Below are positions 37,401 through 47,795 of a stretch of 64,000 nucleotides of DNA, in pieces. The stretch covers positions 248,001 to 312,000 of the forward strand of contig NC_006039.1 in NCBI RefSeq assembly GCF_000002515.2, written 5' to 3'. Made by a program: the position numbers and the translations under genes. Position 1 is the stretch's first letter. Each line of letters starts with the position of its first letter. Below the pieces are notes generated by a model, which had not been told where the DNA came from, did no database searches, and was given only the letters and a program-made list of their open reading frames with translations. Source of the DNA: Kluyveromyces lactis (lineage: Eukaryota > Ascomycota > Saccharomycetes > Saccharomycetales > Saccharomycetaceae).

Positions 37401-38687
37401 AGCAATCACATTAGCAGGCAGATCTCTGAAGAAAACACTTAATAAACCTAGTATACTTTGTGTTTGTTCTAGGTTGTCAGATAGAATGTACCTATCAGCA
37501 GCATTAAAAATTTCATCAATGACTGATGTCCTTGCTGAATCTGTAAGAAAAGGCAGAGTTTGGTTATGGACCAAGTTAAACAACTCGATATCTTCAATAG
37601 AAATCACTATACCACAACGACATAAGCATTCGACAAAACATTGAAAGAGACTTAGGTACTTATCACCCATCAAAAACTTTGTATTCCGGGTGAAGTTAAC
37701 AAACATAAATTGATGTAATGATTCCAGAATCGCAATCCTACCCGCCTTAAAGTTTAGAGAACAAAACAAATTACCATAAAATTCACAAGCGACTTTAGGC
37801 TCCATCAAGTCCACGGAAACATAGTAGCCTAATATTTTAGCCAACGATTCTGCGATAGCAATCCTCCATTTGGGACACTTAACGCAGACGGTCAAAATTG
37901 AATTTATATTCGAACGCATAACGTCCAAGAAGTCATTTTTGTGAGCTTTGACAAAATAATTGGACTCAAAGTAACCAGTCAAATTCTCAACCAAAGATGA
38001 AACAAAATCAGAGGGGTAATCAACTCTTTCATCAGAAATATCAGAAAATACATCCTTAACCAGTTTTAAATATTTCTGATGATAATGATCATCTATCGCA
38101 TTGTTACTGTTATACATGGATATAGTTTGGAACAGCCTCATCAAAAAAATAGCATAATTCGAGTTAAAGTATTTAGGTTTTTCTAAAACCTTCTTAAGAT
38201 CTTTGAATAATACAGGAATAATCATAGCAGATAAAGAGTGCAAATCTTCAGAAAAACAAGCATATAAATGACACAAAATTGTAATAGCATAATCTTTGAC
38301 AACAGAATATAAGTGTGTACTTTTATGCTTCTTGAATCTCTTCTTAAGAGCAGGACCTTGAACAACTTCTTCATAGTTCTCGCACAGAATGTTACAAAGA
38401 AAACCAGCGAAATCATACACCTTTCCTGGTTTTTCCTGATATAAATCCTTCAAGCATAGAACACATAGATTGGATAACTGATAAGAGATCACTTTGGATT
38501 CGTATTCAACCACATCACGGTCTTCGGCCACAATTATGCTTCGTAGAAACTCGACAGTATCATCAAGAACATCCGCAGTATTAAGGGTTTTGCATGATAA
38601 TGATTCGGTGATCCAATTGATAAAGGTGGCTCTTTTTCCTTCGGACGATGCTAGGCGCTCAGTAAGCGAAACGTATGTATCTCCCAT
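34251..38687 (-). CDS. LAA1: shortened AP-1 accessory HEAT-repeat protein Laa1
   Basis: Laa1 (HEATR5 family) binds the AP-1 clathrin adaptor at the trans-Golgi network and endosomes. Identification rests on gene order, since the next genes are YJL206C-like, NCE101, RCY1 and PRP21 as in S. cerevisiae, and on large all-helical HEAT-type sequence. The N-terminus ATFINWITESLSCKTL and the C-terminal LNVLVPLWIITIRELHS resemble the family's ends. Length is 1478 residues against about 2014 in S. cerevisiae, so internal sequence has been lost while both ends remain. The part nearest MAT is strikingly rich in Phe, Cys, Val and Leu (KVCFFCCSSEVAWL), because its coding strand is G/T-rich there. The ATG at 38687 is the first in frame. 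Confidence 0.8.
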   Translation of the reverse strand: MGDTYVSLTERLASSEGKRATFINWITESLSCKTLNTADVLDDTVEFLRSIIVAEDRDVVEYESKVISYQLSNLCVLCLKDLYQEKPGKVYDFAGFLCNILCENYEEVVQGPALKKRFKKHKSTHLYSVVKDYAITILCHLYACFSEDLHSLSAMIIPVLFKDLKKVLEKPKYFNSNYAIFLMRLFQTISMYNSNNAIDDHYHQKYLKLVKDVFSDISDERVDYPSDFVSSLVENLTGYFESNYFVKAHKNDFLDVMRSNINSILTVCVKCPKWRIAIAESLAKILGYYVSVDLMEPKVACEFYGNLFCSLNFKAGRIAILESLHQFMFVNFTRNTKFLMGDKYLSLFQCFVECLCRCGIVISIEDIELFNLVHNQTLPFLTDSARTSVIDEIFNAADRYILSDNLEQTQSILGLLSVFFRDLPANVIADRGLGEKIQASLLKVSAVENLTVRINSVYCLQLFLHSVPYKIPGVVDELLEKLSSQFQIEKGFSFAGNHGICLLISSIITSRDPDFVSFDLIMRVTAFAVGTLKSNSLSTKKVLYEKELLCWILLTGALCFQDEKYIKTHSPQLFIFWRNIFTHSAVYHTEDELMKNIEIRNHALSCMISFLRSSVLNEELSKQVFYLISKCLNFKHSVTAVSGSMKELLARYEHRMYQVFLLICPYVHKDVSTSALLQALKNFSNPVNCFEDGCLHVSAPQKAEEVARFPAVGRFSDVLTCSESADYGVSTFVKSVQSFGTSKPCLLEEAWEKPVVTSRSFDYNHVILNLSPPVPYSIALIDVSLELFSLCFPFTSQSVQRSLIETLISNVLTNSHTRHKYSVVKANVLFAMYMALVEVDRCKLGVHCTIGELIINVLDECSFSDDDILYDLKGRCFGFVCAAVKRTGDEKFSKSLINVSIQRIVSDVNPISRGLNLFIICNILNEDPGCSEFAVVLDIVKKFISDPHPVINVSGLKCLFVLLKKHNICDIRLAGELLELISVNLFCNNYGPFSTLSFGNNYCQKFNPGIVICFIVSALVAMLGPGVLGFDDSKRSLLKGIILALQFSPFDGVQTSSLKICETLSLFKLNEFFCLKLSLNVVKSRILSLLRQNVGSGYLALYDDRSSAGYCSSESFTVSVQYLCELAKLQVYDIYIDASLSQLCWGALLVFPKSRLLRSYLEGWCMFQVKNSVNVFKVLIRLFDMCFAEYMSLMYYRGREEHIFLDDNFLFEEEQDISVGCFQESAVKESVGSFSRQFIVELMSGCVKLLVGSKKALELLPEMSAIIKVCFFCCSSEVAWLQISALGLLKCILNVYGEMVDKEDESSFVLEQYSAVLSGAVLPIFMKPSYPKVICEGIDVCAEIVGCGLVPYSDDDRVVNVLVESLLEIAGNKTEIKVGCSTFQLTKRQQEVKHSILKGWGILECKSYQNKNEELEKFVKEYLNVLVPLWIITIRELHSPVWLKIVDSLCAVQSQDPSIINNFDLEGFVFVMFGEILP

Positions 38688-38972
38688 TAATATATATATA
38701 TTTGACTCAATCAGATAAACGACAACCAGTCGAATTGGAAAGGTGTCCTACCATTAATTGATATATATTAAACTGAAGATCTTTGGTGAAATATCCAGAA
38801 GGCAGACTAAAAAAAAAGAAAAAGTTTAAATAGATTAAATTCAACGACAACCTAGTTACCTTATAAGGTAATTTTCAAAATCATAATATTATAACCCTTT
38901 TACAGAGTGAAGTACATACATATACATACATACACATAACACCAAAGAAGAACATACTACCGATAGAAATAT
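38688..38972. other. spacer upstream of LAA1
   Basis: AT-rich spacer; includes an imperfect TACA microsatellite at about 38913-38936. No other feature seen. Confidence 0.5.
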
Positions 38973-40925
38973 TCAACTGAGATCTGATGAAAATTGACTC
39001 AAAATTTTATTCAAAAAGTCATTATCAAATTCGGTTGGGTCAGGCAATGCGACATTTTGATATTCCAGTAAATTCTCATCAATTTCATTCTCCATAAAGA
39101 GGTCGGATATTTTGGTAAAAGCTTCCAGTTCATGTTCCTTTTGTTTAGCAATAATGTTGGGTAACACTGTATCGGATAATTCCATAGTTTTTTGGTTTAA
39201 TTTCTCGAATAAAGATTTTAGAACCTCGAAAGTTTTACTAGATGCCAGGGAAACATTCTTTAATTGCAACAGTAAGTTAAAACCATCTCTGCAGTCCTTT
39301 TCGGTGTTAGGACTACTTAGATTACACCCTTTCAATTTCATTTGATGCATGAAATATAATAAGCACGCAACACTAAAAAAAATTGTATGGACGGAAAACC
39401 AGTAAACGGCGTTTAAAACTTTCTGTTGATCCATCTCTACAGCCAATCGAATAACTTTACGAGCTGTATTTATGCACTTATTGGCCATATGAATATGAAA
39501 CTGATAATTGGGGAATTCCTCACTATCTAAAACAAGATAGTGTATAAATGGTCGATATAGCATAATTTCAGCATGAAGATAATCAAGATGCAAATAGCGA
39601 TTAGGTTTAAGATATGGTGCAAGTTTTTCTGAAGTGGGGGAAAATTCTGGTTTCAACTGAAACGGTAATCTCTCAAGCCAGTTGGACAATTCACCTTCTA
39701 ACTTGCTAATCTCACTATGTGAAATAGAAGTAACAGTCAAAGACATTGGATAAAGAATTTTATGGGCATTATTCATTATCAAAATTAGTTTTGTGTGCTC
39801 GTTATTCATACCAACAGAGCTGAGCTTCCCTGAAGGCTGCACTAAAAGTCTATTTTCTAAAATTCTGTCGTCATCAATATCAGAAGGAAATTCCTGGTCT
39901 ATGAGAGATTCATCTAGAGAATTTGGAAGTCCCAAAATACAATTCATATAGATGTCAGTTTTATAAATTGTCCAAAATAATTTTTTAATCGTTTCTTGTT
40001 CAAGCAAATTCAAGTTTTGTAGAGAGGTCTTCCTATGGAAATTTTGTTTGATAGCAGTACGAAGAGCAATGCCAATGTATGTATATCCTGAGGATAAATT
40101 TGCACTGCACTGCAAAAATATTGTAAGCATGAAGATGGCCTGTAGCGACTCAACATCTTGAGAATTTATCGGATCGAGTAAACATTTAGCTTCAATGAAA
40201 TATTTATGCCCTTCATCTTGAAAAAACTCCATCATTTGTTTGTGGTCTGTTGTTTCGGCGTACGATTTACAGAATAGAGCCCCTACCGCTATCACAGAAT
40301 AAACAAGCGGGAGAAATCGCTTTTGCTTCTCTGAATATTCGAAATTTTTCACTGTATAAAGTGATTCCACTACCTTGATAAAAGTTGGTCTATGGTAAAA
40401 TCTGAACAATAAACAAGCAGAATCCCAAGATTTCGAAATGAGAGTCAACGCAATTTGTTTAGGCGGTAGTATTAGTTTACGTCGGGAAGAAGGCACTTGG
40501 GTCTGAGGGCATTCGTTGCTTGATTTCACAATAGATATCAATGACTCGGTACATAGGTTACTTTGAGATAAATCAACGTCCGGGAACAAAGAATGAAAGA
40601 CTTTCTTATAATCAACGCCTTGTGCATTTTGAGAACTAATCACAGAACTTCCACCTTTAAGTTCATTTTTAGACAAATTGGATCTTATAAAACTAACTTT
40701 GCGTTTCTTCTTTAATGGCTTCATGTTCATAACGTATTCACATTTCACCCTTGCGTTTATACAACTAGCACAAGGAGACTGACCATCACATCTAACTTTT
40801 CTTTCCTTACAGCTGCTACAAGCATGTTTAACTTTATGTCGTACAGGTTCCAGCTGGTTAGTAGAAGGTTCCGTGGCTAGAACAGAAACATTAGGAATAT
40901 CTGTAGGAAGGGTTAACGAAATCAT
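38973..40925 (-). CDS. Zn2Cys6 transcription factor, YJL206C position
   Basis: Fungal zinc-cluster regulator. The binuclear cluster is CX2CX6CX5CX2CX6C with cysteines at residues 36, 39, 46, 52, 55 and 62, followed by a basic stretch (KPLKKKRKVSF) that may act as nuclear signal. The middle homology region covers about residues 160-480 (LLFRFYHRPTFIKVVESLY; AEIMLYRPFIHYL). Length 650, against about 758 for YJL206C, which lies between LAA1 and NCE101 in S. cerevisiae, as here. The target pathway is unknown. It is divergent from a second zinc-cluster gene across a very long promoter region. Confidence 0.85.
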   Translation of the reverse strand: MISLTLPTDIPNVSVLATEPSTNQLEPVRHKVKHACSSCKERKVRCDGQSPCASCINARVKCEYVMNMKPLKKKRKVSFIRSNLSKNELKGGSSVISSQNAQGVDYKKVFHSLFPDVDLSQSNLCTESLISIVKSSNECPQTQVPSSRRKLILPPKQIALTLISKSWDSACLLFRFYHRPTFIKVVESLYTVKNFEYSEKQKRFLPLVYSVIAVGALFCKSYAETTDHKQMMEFFQDEGHKYFIEAKCLLDPINSQDVESLQAIFMLTIFLQCSANLSSGYTYIGIALRTAIKQNFHRKTSLQNLNLLEQETIKKLFWTIYKTDIYMNCILGLPNSLDESLIDQEFPSDIDDDRILENRLLVQPSGKLSSVGMNNEHTKLILIMNNAHKILYPMSLTVTSISHSEISKLEGELSNWLERLPFQLKPEFSPTSEKLAPYLKPNRYLHLDYLHAEIMLYRPFIHYLVLDSEEFPNYQFHIHMANKCINTARKVIRLAVEMDQQKVLNAVYWFSVHTIFFSVACLLYFMHQMKLKGCNLSSPNTEKDCRDGFNLLLQLKNVSLASSKTFEVLKSLFEKLNQKTMELSDTVLPNIIAKQKEHELEAFTKISDLFMENEIDENLLEYQNVALPDPTEFDNDFLNKILSQFSSDLS

Positions 40926-43785
40926 CTTTTCAAATGGATATCTTGGTGAACTAACGGAGATTGATACGCCTTTATGTTCCTACTCCTATTTCTTCTTTTC
41001 GTAAACCATCAGTAAAAGCTTGCAGAATAATAGATATGATATGTTACCGTTACCAGAACTTTAAGGACTAGCAATCAACCAGCATATAATCAGTTTCAAC
41101 AAAAGCCACTGTCAGATTTCATTTCGACAAGATACTCAAAATAAAACGTTTACAGCTTTTTAAGGTTTAGATGTTTTTACCGAAACTTAAAATAATAGGA
41201 AGAAGCTGCAAAAAAAAAAAATGAGGTAAATAAAAATACATTACAAAACTACAAGCAACTTCACTGAAAAGCTAAGAAAATGCATTACATGCGCTATAAC
41301 AACACTTCTACTGCTTAGATAACCCGTGGTCTTCTTTAAAGCCATAGCAGCTATAAATAATCTCTGCAGAGTAATTAATTAGACAGCAGACATAAAGACA
41401 ACTTGTATGACACATTGGGACGGATTACTGTTCAATTGCTGCACATTTGCAATGATAGAACACGCAAAACATGCGCAGAGTATATGAACAGTGAGTAAAA
41501 ATCAAGACCATGTGACATGAATAATCTCATTTCATCTTATATCGGGCTTTCATTACCCGGACATTTGGTTTTGCTTCTCCAAAAGTGATTATCCGATTGA
41601 TATATTCATCCACTACACAAGACAAGCATTAGAACCGTGATTAATCAGATCATGAAATGCAGATAGGCCTTCATCCCGTGTGATATGACATTTCTCTAAA
41701 CGCATAATTTCTATGCTCACGTAAGGCTGAGAACAAGGAGTTAGCTACAAACAAGAACATCTCCACCGAGAAAACGGAGATTGGATTAAATGTACGGGGG
41801 GAACAGTACCTGAACACCAGATACCTACAACCGTAAGCAGCATTGACATAATCTCATTACAAAATTGGTATCATATCTCCGACATTCGTAGCTCCACTTT
41901 TCGAAACCTACCTACAACATAACAAAAAAGAAAAAGGAAAAAAAATTAATGACACGGGTGCTAGGAAGATTTACTGTATTGCTTTTAAGGCTCTCTTATC
42001 TCCCCGCATCTCTCCTCTCTGAAAGCTCCAGTTTAATCATCTGCGCGAACATTTCTGTACGTGATGATATATCTGGAAAAAGTGAGCTAAAGAATCTCTA
42101 AGAAAGGTGCGTGCAACATTAGCTCTTCAGATACGGTCCATATTAACTTTTAAATTCCGGAGCTCAATTGAAAGAAAAACATAAACAGGGCCAAAAATGA
42201 GACGTCAGCATTAAGCCCGGAACAATTCAATCCATTAAACGCGCAAAGGCCCCTCCGCTAGTAGGGAGTTATCTTTGAGTATAAGTTTTCTAAAATAACA
42301 ACATATCGATGGGGGTCGAGCTCTTTTACCGCTATTCGGATTCTGGAGGACTTCTTTCTCCATTTTATTCAAATTGAGGGTGAATACTCAGCTGCAATAC
42401 CCTACGCCTTCTCTGAAGGGTGGGTAAGTGGGTACCTTTACAAAAAAAATAGGCATAACCCAAAATCTAAAACTCCAACATTTCTAGTAATACTAATTCA
42501 ATGACGGCTGTGATGAGCTAGGCCCTCTTTAGGGAGAGAAAGAAAGAATTAAAGGCAATTAGAAGGCTTTATTTAGAAAGTTGAAAAAGGTGTGTTAAAA
42601 CAGATACGGTTCCTAAAGACAGTGCATCCGGTTTATATATGTTGAAGGTTAAGAAATAAAATTAATTAAAAGGAGTGTTGAAAGATGCATTTTCTCCATT
42701 ACTCCAGACAAGTTTTTCAAAAACTTTGGCCAAAAAAATTGATAGTCATTATTTAAAGAGGATAAAGCCTAGATAATAGGATTAAAAGTGCACGCAAACC
42801 ATCTTCAAAAGGACTATTCTCCATTGGTCCGCAAATTTTTTTTTTTACATCTTTTCGTCAAATTCCACTAATCACAGACTTACGTGATACGGTATTCAGA
42901 CTTCCTTCTTTTCAACAAGCACGACTACGGCTGAAGGAGTGACACTGCAGATTAAACAGATCGGTCTGGAACTGCCGTATTTACATGAAAAAATAGCCGA
43001 ATTTACTTCAAATTCTTTTAATTACAGATTTTAGGCTTTCCTTGTTGATCAAAGATCGCATTGTCATCTCACAAAGTTTTGATTCAGAAAACAATTTACC
43101 CGGCCTTAGCATTCCTCAGGGTTTTTTTTTCTTTGAGGCTGAACAACATTCTCTACTTACTTCGCTGCTGCTGTCGTTTTTCCACAGGTGTACTGTGAAT
43201 TAAGCTACCGATATTAACTTTGACACCATTTTTCCAACGTCAGATACAAGTTATTGGCAACTAAAGATACCGGGGTTGCTTTCTTTCATCGCCGTCTGAC
43301 TATACTATATTCGCTTAAGAGTATACTGTATTGTTTAAAACTGTGCTTCTGCCACATCTTATTTGGCGCAACAATACTTTTGTTTAAAAGACACGCTATT
43401 ATTGACTGTGTATGCCCTTTTCCGGTCTTTTAGCCTCGACAGTTATTTCCAGTTGTACTAAAACATAAATATACCAAGAACATCTCGGTGACTCTTAACA
43501 GCAAAACAAAGTCCGATCATCACTTTTTTCATTTTAAAGTTATTAATTACCTTCTGGTTCGTTTCCTTTTTTGTTTTTCTGGAGAAGTTAATCATCAACA
43601 TAAAAAAACGGTCTTAAGGACAACGAAAAAGTACAATTATACGATAATATTTTAAATAAGACCACATTCAGTAGGGAGCTGAAACCATCATCTTCAAACT
43701 TAACATATTCTGGGTCCATTTGATAACAGTGTATCGATAAGATAACTTTGTCCGGTGTTTTATCCTTTTGACATTGTAAGCGACA
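40926..43785. other. 2.86-kb gene-free region between two zinc-cluster genes
   Basis: No open frame of note on either strand, no tRNA and no recognisable snoRNA. It is AT-rich with several T or A runs (for example near 41208-41221 and 42838-42846). Its length far exceeds the other spacers in the window, suggesting extended regulatory DNA, long 5' leaders, or a non-coding transcript. I see no long repeat in it. Confidence 0.6.
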
Positions 43786-46220
43786 ATGGAAACTCCGAAA
43801 GTGAAAGGGAGCGAGATGCAGGGATATTGTTCAAATGTCAGCTCGCAGCTGGTAACCCCAAAGTTTTCACCAGTAGCGATGACTAACGTTAATAGTACAG
43901 AGAGCTTGGATAACTTGCATTCATGCAGAGCTCAAGTTTGCGACAGATGCAGGAAACTAAAGAAAAAATGTTACGGTACAGGACCTTCGTGCGTTAACTG
44001 TGTTGTGACAAATAACCCATGTACTGTAACAACAACTTTGAAAAGAAAACGTAAACCAAAGCCTACCAAACTAAGTCCGATAGAGGTCGAGAATATAAAG
44101 TTAAAACTGAGACTGCAGGAGTTAGAAAACTTGTTAAAGGATAATGATCGTAATGCAGGGTCTTCTAATGATACAAGGCATTCAATGGTAAAGATTGAAG
44201 ATATTAATTACCATAGTGTCCACTCATCTCAAATGAACTCTAGAAACAATTCTGTTCTTCATTCACCAGTTTCTAACGACGATGTTGCTACAACGAACAG
44301 TTTTCAGTCAAAGGATTCGTACTCAAACACTCAGTCACATTTAGAAGCAGACCGCGAGCCGGAAGCAAAGTTCAATATTGATTGCTCGGCATCGTTGCAC
44401 AACTGTGCTAAGGCTAGAAAAAGGAAGATTCAAAATGTAACATCTTCAAATTTCAAATACTTGGTAAAGACTCGTTCTTTGAAAGTTGATTTGAGTATGA
44501 TGAGCTCCATGACAAAAGTGTTGTTACCGAACGAAGATAACTATAATGGACCGGCCATTATTGAAGAGTACTCCATCGTTGACAACTTTTTGCAACAGGA
44601 CTTCGTTAAAATCTTGAAAGAACAAAAGGCAAACATTAATCATTACATGGATAGATTTTTCACTGAAATTAATGTATTATTCCCAATAATATTGGAAAAG
44701 GACTATATGCTTATGAAGGCGGAAGAGTTGATCCAATCCATAGACGTAAGGAATTTTAACACCAACGTCATAAACGATGAGCATAATCTTTGTATTGTCT
44801 ACAAAGTAATATTAATCTCGATGTTTTATATCAAAGATTCCAACCTTAAGAATAGCTACTTGAAAACGGTAAAGCATCTACTTTCTAGGTTTGAATTTTT
44901 GGATCCAATCAACACATTAAAATGTTACCTTTTAACACATTTGTTCGCTCAGATGAGTAACAATAAGCCCCTTTTGGTCAGAATGAACGGGTTGATTTCG
45001 TCGATGGCTATTAACCTAAGAATCAATAAATACAAAGAATGCAATGAATTGAAAAGAGAATTGTGGTACGTCTGCTATTGCTTTGACTTTTTTTGTAATG
45101 ACCCTAATAATTTGGATTATTCGTTAAACAGATATTTCAACGATATGGAGATAGTGGATGATATCAACGGCAAACAAGGCATGGATAACAGTATAGACTC
45201 ATGCGACTCAATGAGGATGATACACGACCATAACTTTTTATCGCACATGGCCGAATCTAAATTCCTTCTCCAAATTATCGACGTCAAACGTGCTGTGCTG
45301 TGTACAGTAACGAGATCACTGTGTATGCAGCAATCAAACAAATGTTGAATTTATCTGAATTAAGAAAACTTTCTCATCTCGACGATTTACAGAATGAGTT
45401 AAACGATAACACTTCCAAATTCAATGCGGAAGAATACAAATATAGTTTCCATGTCTGTTTTGCAATATTGTATTATATGGATGCTCTAATCTGTTTGGAA
45501 AATTCATACATCAGATCTCTAATGGCCAAAATAGATGCGTCCTCCCGTGGAGGAAATACAACCATAACTAGACATTTAAAATCGCTTTACAATTACATTG
45601 AAACAATGTTAAGACTATGGACGACTAACGTACAAACTTATGATCATATTCCATTAATCAACGTTAATAAGTTACTTCATTATGGTATTTTTATCCACTG
45701 GTATGCAACTGAAGAGGAGAGTACATCGCACGGCAATAAGAAACTCACTGGAGGAAATGTAGAAATTCAGGAAAAAAGTATTAATATGATGATTATGACA
45801 AAGGATTTATTAGATAGACATTCATTCGTTGATGATAACATCAAAAATTGTAAAGACGTCATCACAAGTCTTCTGGAAGAGTTGAAGGAAAAGAAGTCTG
45901 CTTATGAGAAACAGCTCTCTACTTCTAAGAAGATCAAACCTTTCAGAAAGATCAGTATTGCTGACATTAATGATATTTCCAAGGAAATTCCATTACCTGA
46001 GGAAGTTGATCCAAGTAAATTACTGAATGAAACTAATGATGATAAAAAGTATGATCTCATGTCAATAACCTTCTCTAAATCAGATCCTTCGCACGAGGTA
46101 GAGCAACAACTAAATAACTATGTCTCGGGATTTACTTTTGATACTAGATTGGAAAATGACAGAGCTGGAAACCTAATGTTACAATCTGATGATATGTTCC
46201 AATTCTCTGAAACTTGGTAA
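43786..46220 (+). CDS. Zn2Cys6 transcription factor interrupted by a frameshift
   Basis: Two overlapping frames together look like one zinc-cluster regulator of about 811 residues. The first (43786-45348) carries the cluster with cysteines at residues 52, 55, 62, 69, 72 and 79, a basic KRKRKPKP motif and a leucine-rich helix. It ends in a short, non-natural-looking tail. The second is open from 45261 to 46220 and continues the helical middle homology region (YSNEITVYAAIKQMLNLSEL) to an acidic C-terminus (SDDMFQFSETW). The shift must lie in 45261-45348; a single missing base near 45298-45303 would join LLQIIDVKRAVL to YSNEITVYAA. No intron signals are present there. It may be a sequencing error, a recent inactivating mutation or a slippage site. 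Regulon unknown. Confidence 0.75.
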
Positions 46221-46544
46221 TGAAGGTGGGCTCTTAAACAATATGACAGCTATCGTTCGCTGAAAAAGAATTCACCTAAACACTAACGAAAAATTGAATG
46301 TGAAATTCACTACTTCCCCCTCGATATACACATTAATAATTTTTTGATTGTTTTAATTATAAAGTATACATATATGTAAAAATAGAAATGTTAATTTAAT
46401 GAAAGATTCCTCCAAATATATGGCAACATTCTCTATCAAACGGTATTCTGAGTACCAGGTTTGCATCAATGTACTCTTAGTATCATTAACACTAAAAATC
46501 AATTTTTAATTCTTTAGAGAAGGTCGCAATAAACTGCAAGCCAC
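46221..46544. other. spacer between the second zinc-cluster gene and NCE101
   Basis: Convergent 3' region of about 324 bp, AT-rich; nothing recognised. Confidence 0.5.
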
Positions 46545-46814
46545 TCATTTATTACTCATTCTATCCCACTTCTTCTTTAGTAGCTCATTCAAAGTATGTC
46601 CCTCAGGTCTTTGCACCTTTTTCTCATACGAGTGATAACTAAACGCTCCGACCGCTATAGCAAACACCGGGTCTAGGAAACTGTATCAAAGTCACAATGA
46701 AGAATTAAGTTAGTAAACATATTGGGCCTCTTCTGCTAGAGTAAAGCCTTTTTAAGCAACAACTTTATTTCACGATACATACCGTCCGAGTAGATATGGT
46801 GCAGAGGTGCTCAT
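46545..46814 (-). CDS. NCE101: Nce101, small single-pass membrane protein, two exons
   Basis: Tiny protein named for a role in non-classical export in S. cerevisiae. Exon 1 is 46783-46814 (MSTSAPYLLG plus part of Arg) and exon 2 is 46545-46680. Together they give 55 residues. The intron has donor GTATGT at 46782-46777, branch site TACTAAC at 46715-46709 and a CAG acceptor ending at 46681. The product aligns along its length with S. cerevisiae Nce101 (about 53 residues), including APYLLG, FLDPVFAIAVG (hydrophobic segment), SYHSYEKK and the tail RPEGHTLNELLKKKWD. It sits in the YJL205C position, and the S. cerevisiae gene is also spliced. It is too short and broken to appear as a simple open frame. 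Confidence 0.93.
46681..46782 (-). other. spliceosomal intron of NCE101
   Basis: 102-nt intron with GTATGT donor, perfect TACTAAC branch site and CAG acceptor. Removal restores a continuous 55-residue Nce101. Confidence 0.92.
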
Positions 46815-47056
46815 ATCGTGTAGCTGGATGATGACAGCTTTGAACCTTCCCCCTGTTTTCTGTTCTAAGTTGAATACGCCGATAACTTTAACTTATAAAC
46901 TGGTTTTCTTCAATTTTCAAAGCTTTTTAATATCGGAATATGAACTATATGATTGATGATTTAAACAAAAACGCGTAACAGATCATCAGAATTGGAATTA
47001 TTAGGCAGGAACCATATCGTGCAGAGTCAAACCTATTAAAACTTTATACGACGACA

Positions 47057-47449
47057 ATGGAAACAACTGCCACATTTTTACCAAAATCTGTTCAAAAACA
47101 ATGCCAGGCACATCTAGTACCATGTAAAATCAGGTATACTGGACAAACCGATGAGCTTGAAGAACAATTTATTATGGATAAACAAGTTATCAGTCCATTG
47201 CATGAAAATAGGAACGTAACGTATATCAGAGGAAGGAAAGTGATTGGAGAACAAGTGGTGTTCGATGACAGGACGACATACATTATGAGTACGCGTGAAG
47301 ATGATAGCGGAAATCTACTAATCGAACCAACGTATAAAGTAACTGAAATATTTAACTACGAAAGAGAAGGTAACGAAGAACGGTTAACAGATGAAATATC
47401 CAAATTCATAGAATGCAGGGAACTAGATTCTCTGATACATGAAGGGTGA
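47057..47449 (+). CDS. RNH203: ribonuclease H2 subunit C (Rnh203)
   Basis: Non-catalytic subunit of RNase H2, which removes ribonucleotides and RNA-DNA hybrids in the nucleus. The 130 residues contain the family pattern VTYIRGRKVIGEQVVF near residue 55 and the C-terminal KVTEIFNYEREGNEERL followed by a helix. Both fit the small beta-barrel subunit of S. cerevisiae (about 110 residues; its NNYEREG matches FNYEREG). YLR154C is not at this place in S. cerevisiae, so the position is specific to this lineage or ancestral. It is divergent from NCE101 across 242 bp. Confidence 0.82.
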   Translation: METTATFLPKSVQKQCQAHLVPCKIRYTGQTDELEEQFIMDKQVISPLHENRNVTYIRGRKVIGEQVVFDDRTTYIMSTREDDSGNLLIEPTYKVTEIFNYEREGNEERLTDEISKFIECRELDSLIHEG

Positions 47450-47795
47450 CCCGCCACATTACTAAATTACAAAGAAGAGCGTTGTTTACATCGAACATCT
47501 GCGTTGAGAAAACAGAACGAGATTGACAGGCATAACACGGTTTATAATCTGGGTGTGGTTCAATTATCAATCGGGGACACTTATATCGTTAACCTAATTC
47601 AGCGTTCTCCTTGCTGGAATTAATTACTTTACATAATAGTACCTAGTTCCAAGTTTAATTTATCGCACGTGACCTGTGTGACGCATATCCAAGACACCAT
47701 CAAGACACCTTAAAATGTGAAATGTTAGATATCGACCAAATAGTCATCTAGCACTCTAAATGACAGATTAAGTCACGAAAGAAAGAAACCATCTG
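47450..47795. other. spacer between RNH203 and the F-box gene
   Basis: A 346-bp spacer with one CACGTG core at 47666-47671, about 125 bp upstream of the F-box gene. Nothing else seen. Confidence 0.5.

Noticed and set aside
42058-42068. C-box-like GTGATGA suggesting a snoRNA
   Set aside because: No matching D box at proper distance and no terminal stem or guide context was seen.
40926-43785. Centromere in the large empty region
   Set aside because: No CDEI-(very AT-rich)-CDEIII arrangement with a TTCCGAA core was found; CACGTG motifs elsewhere lack the following elements.
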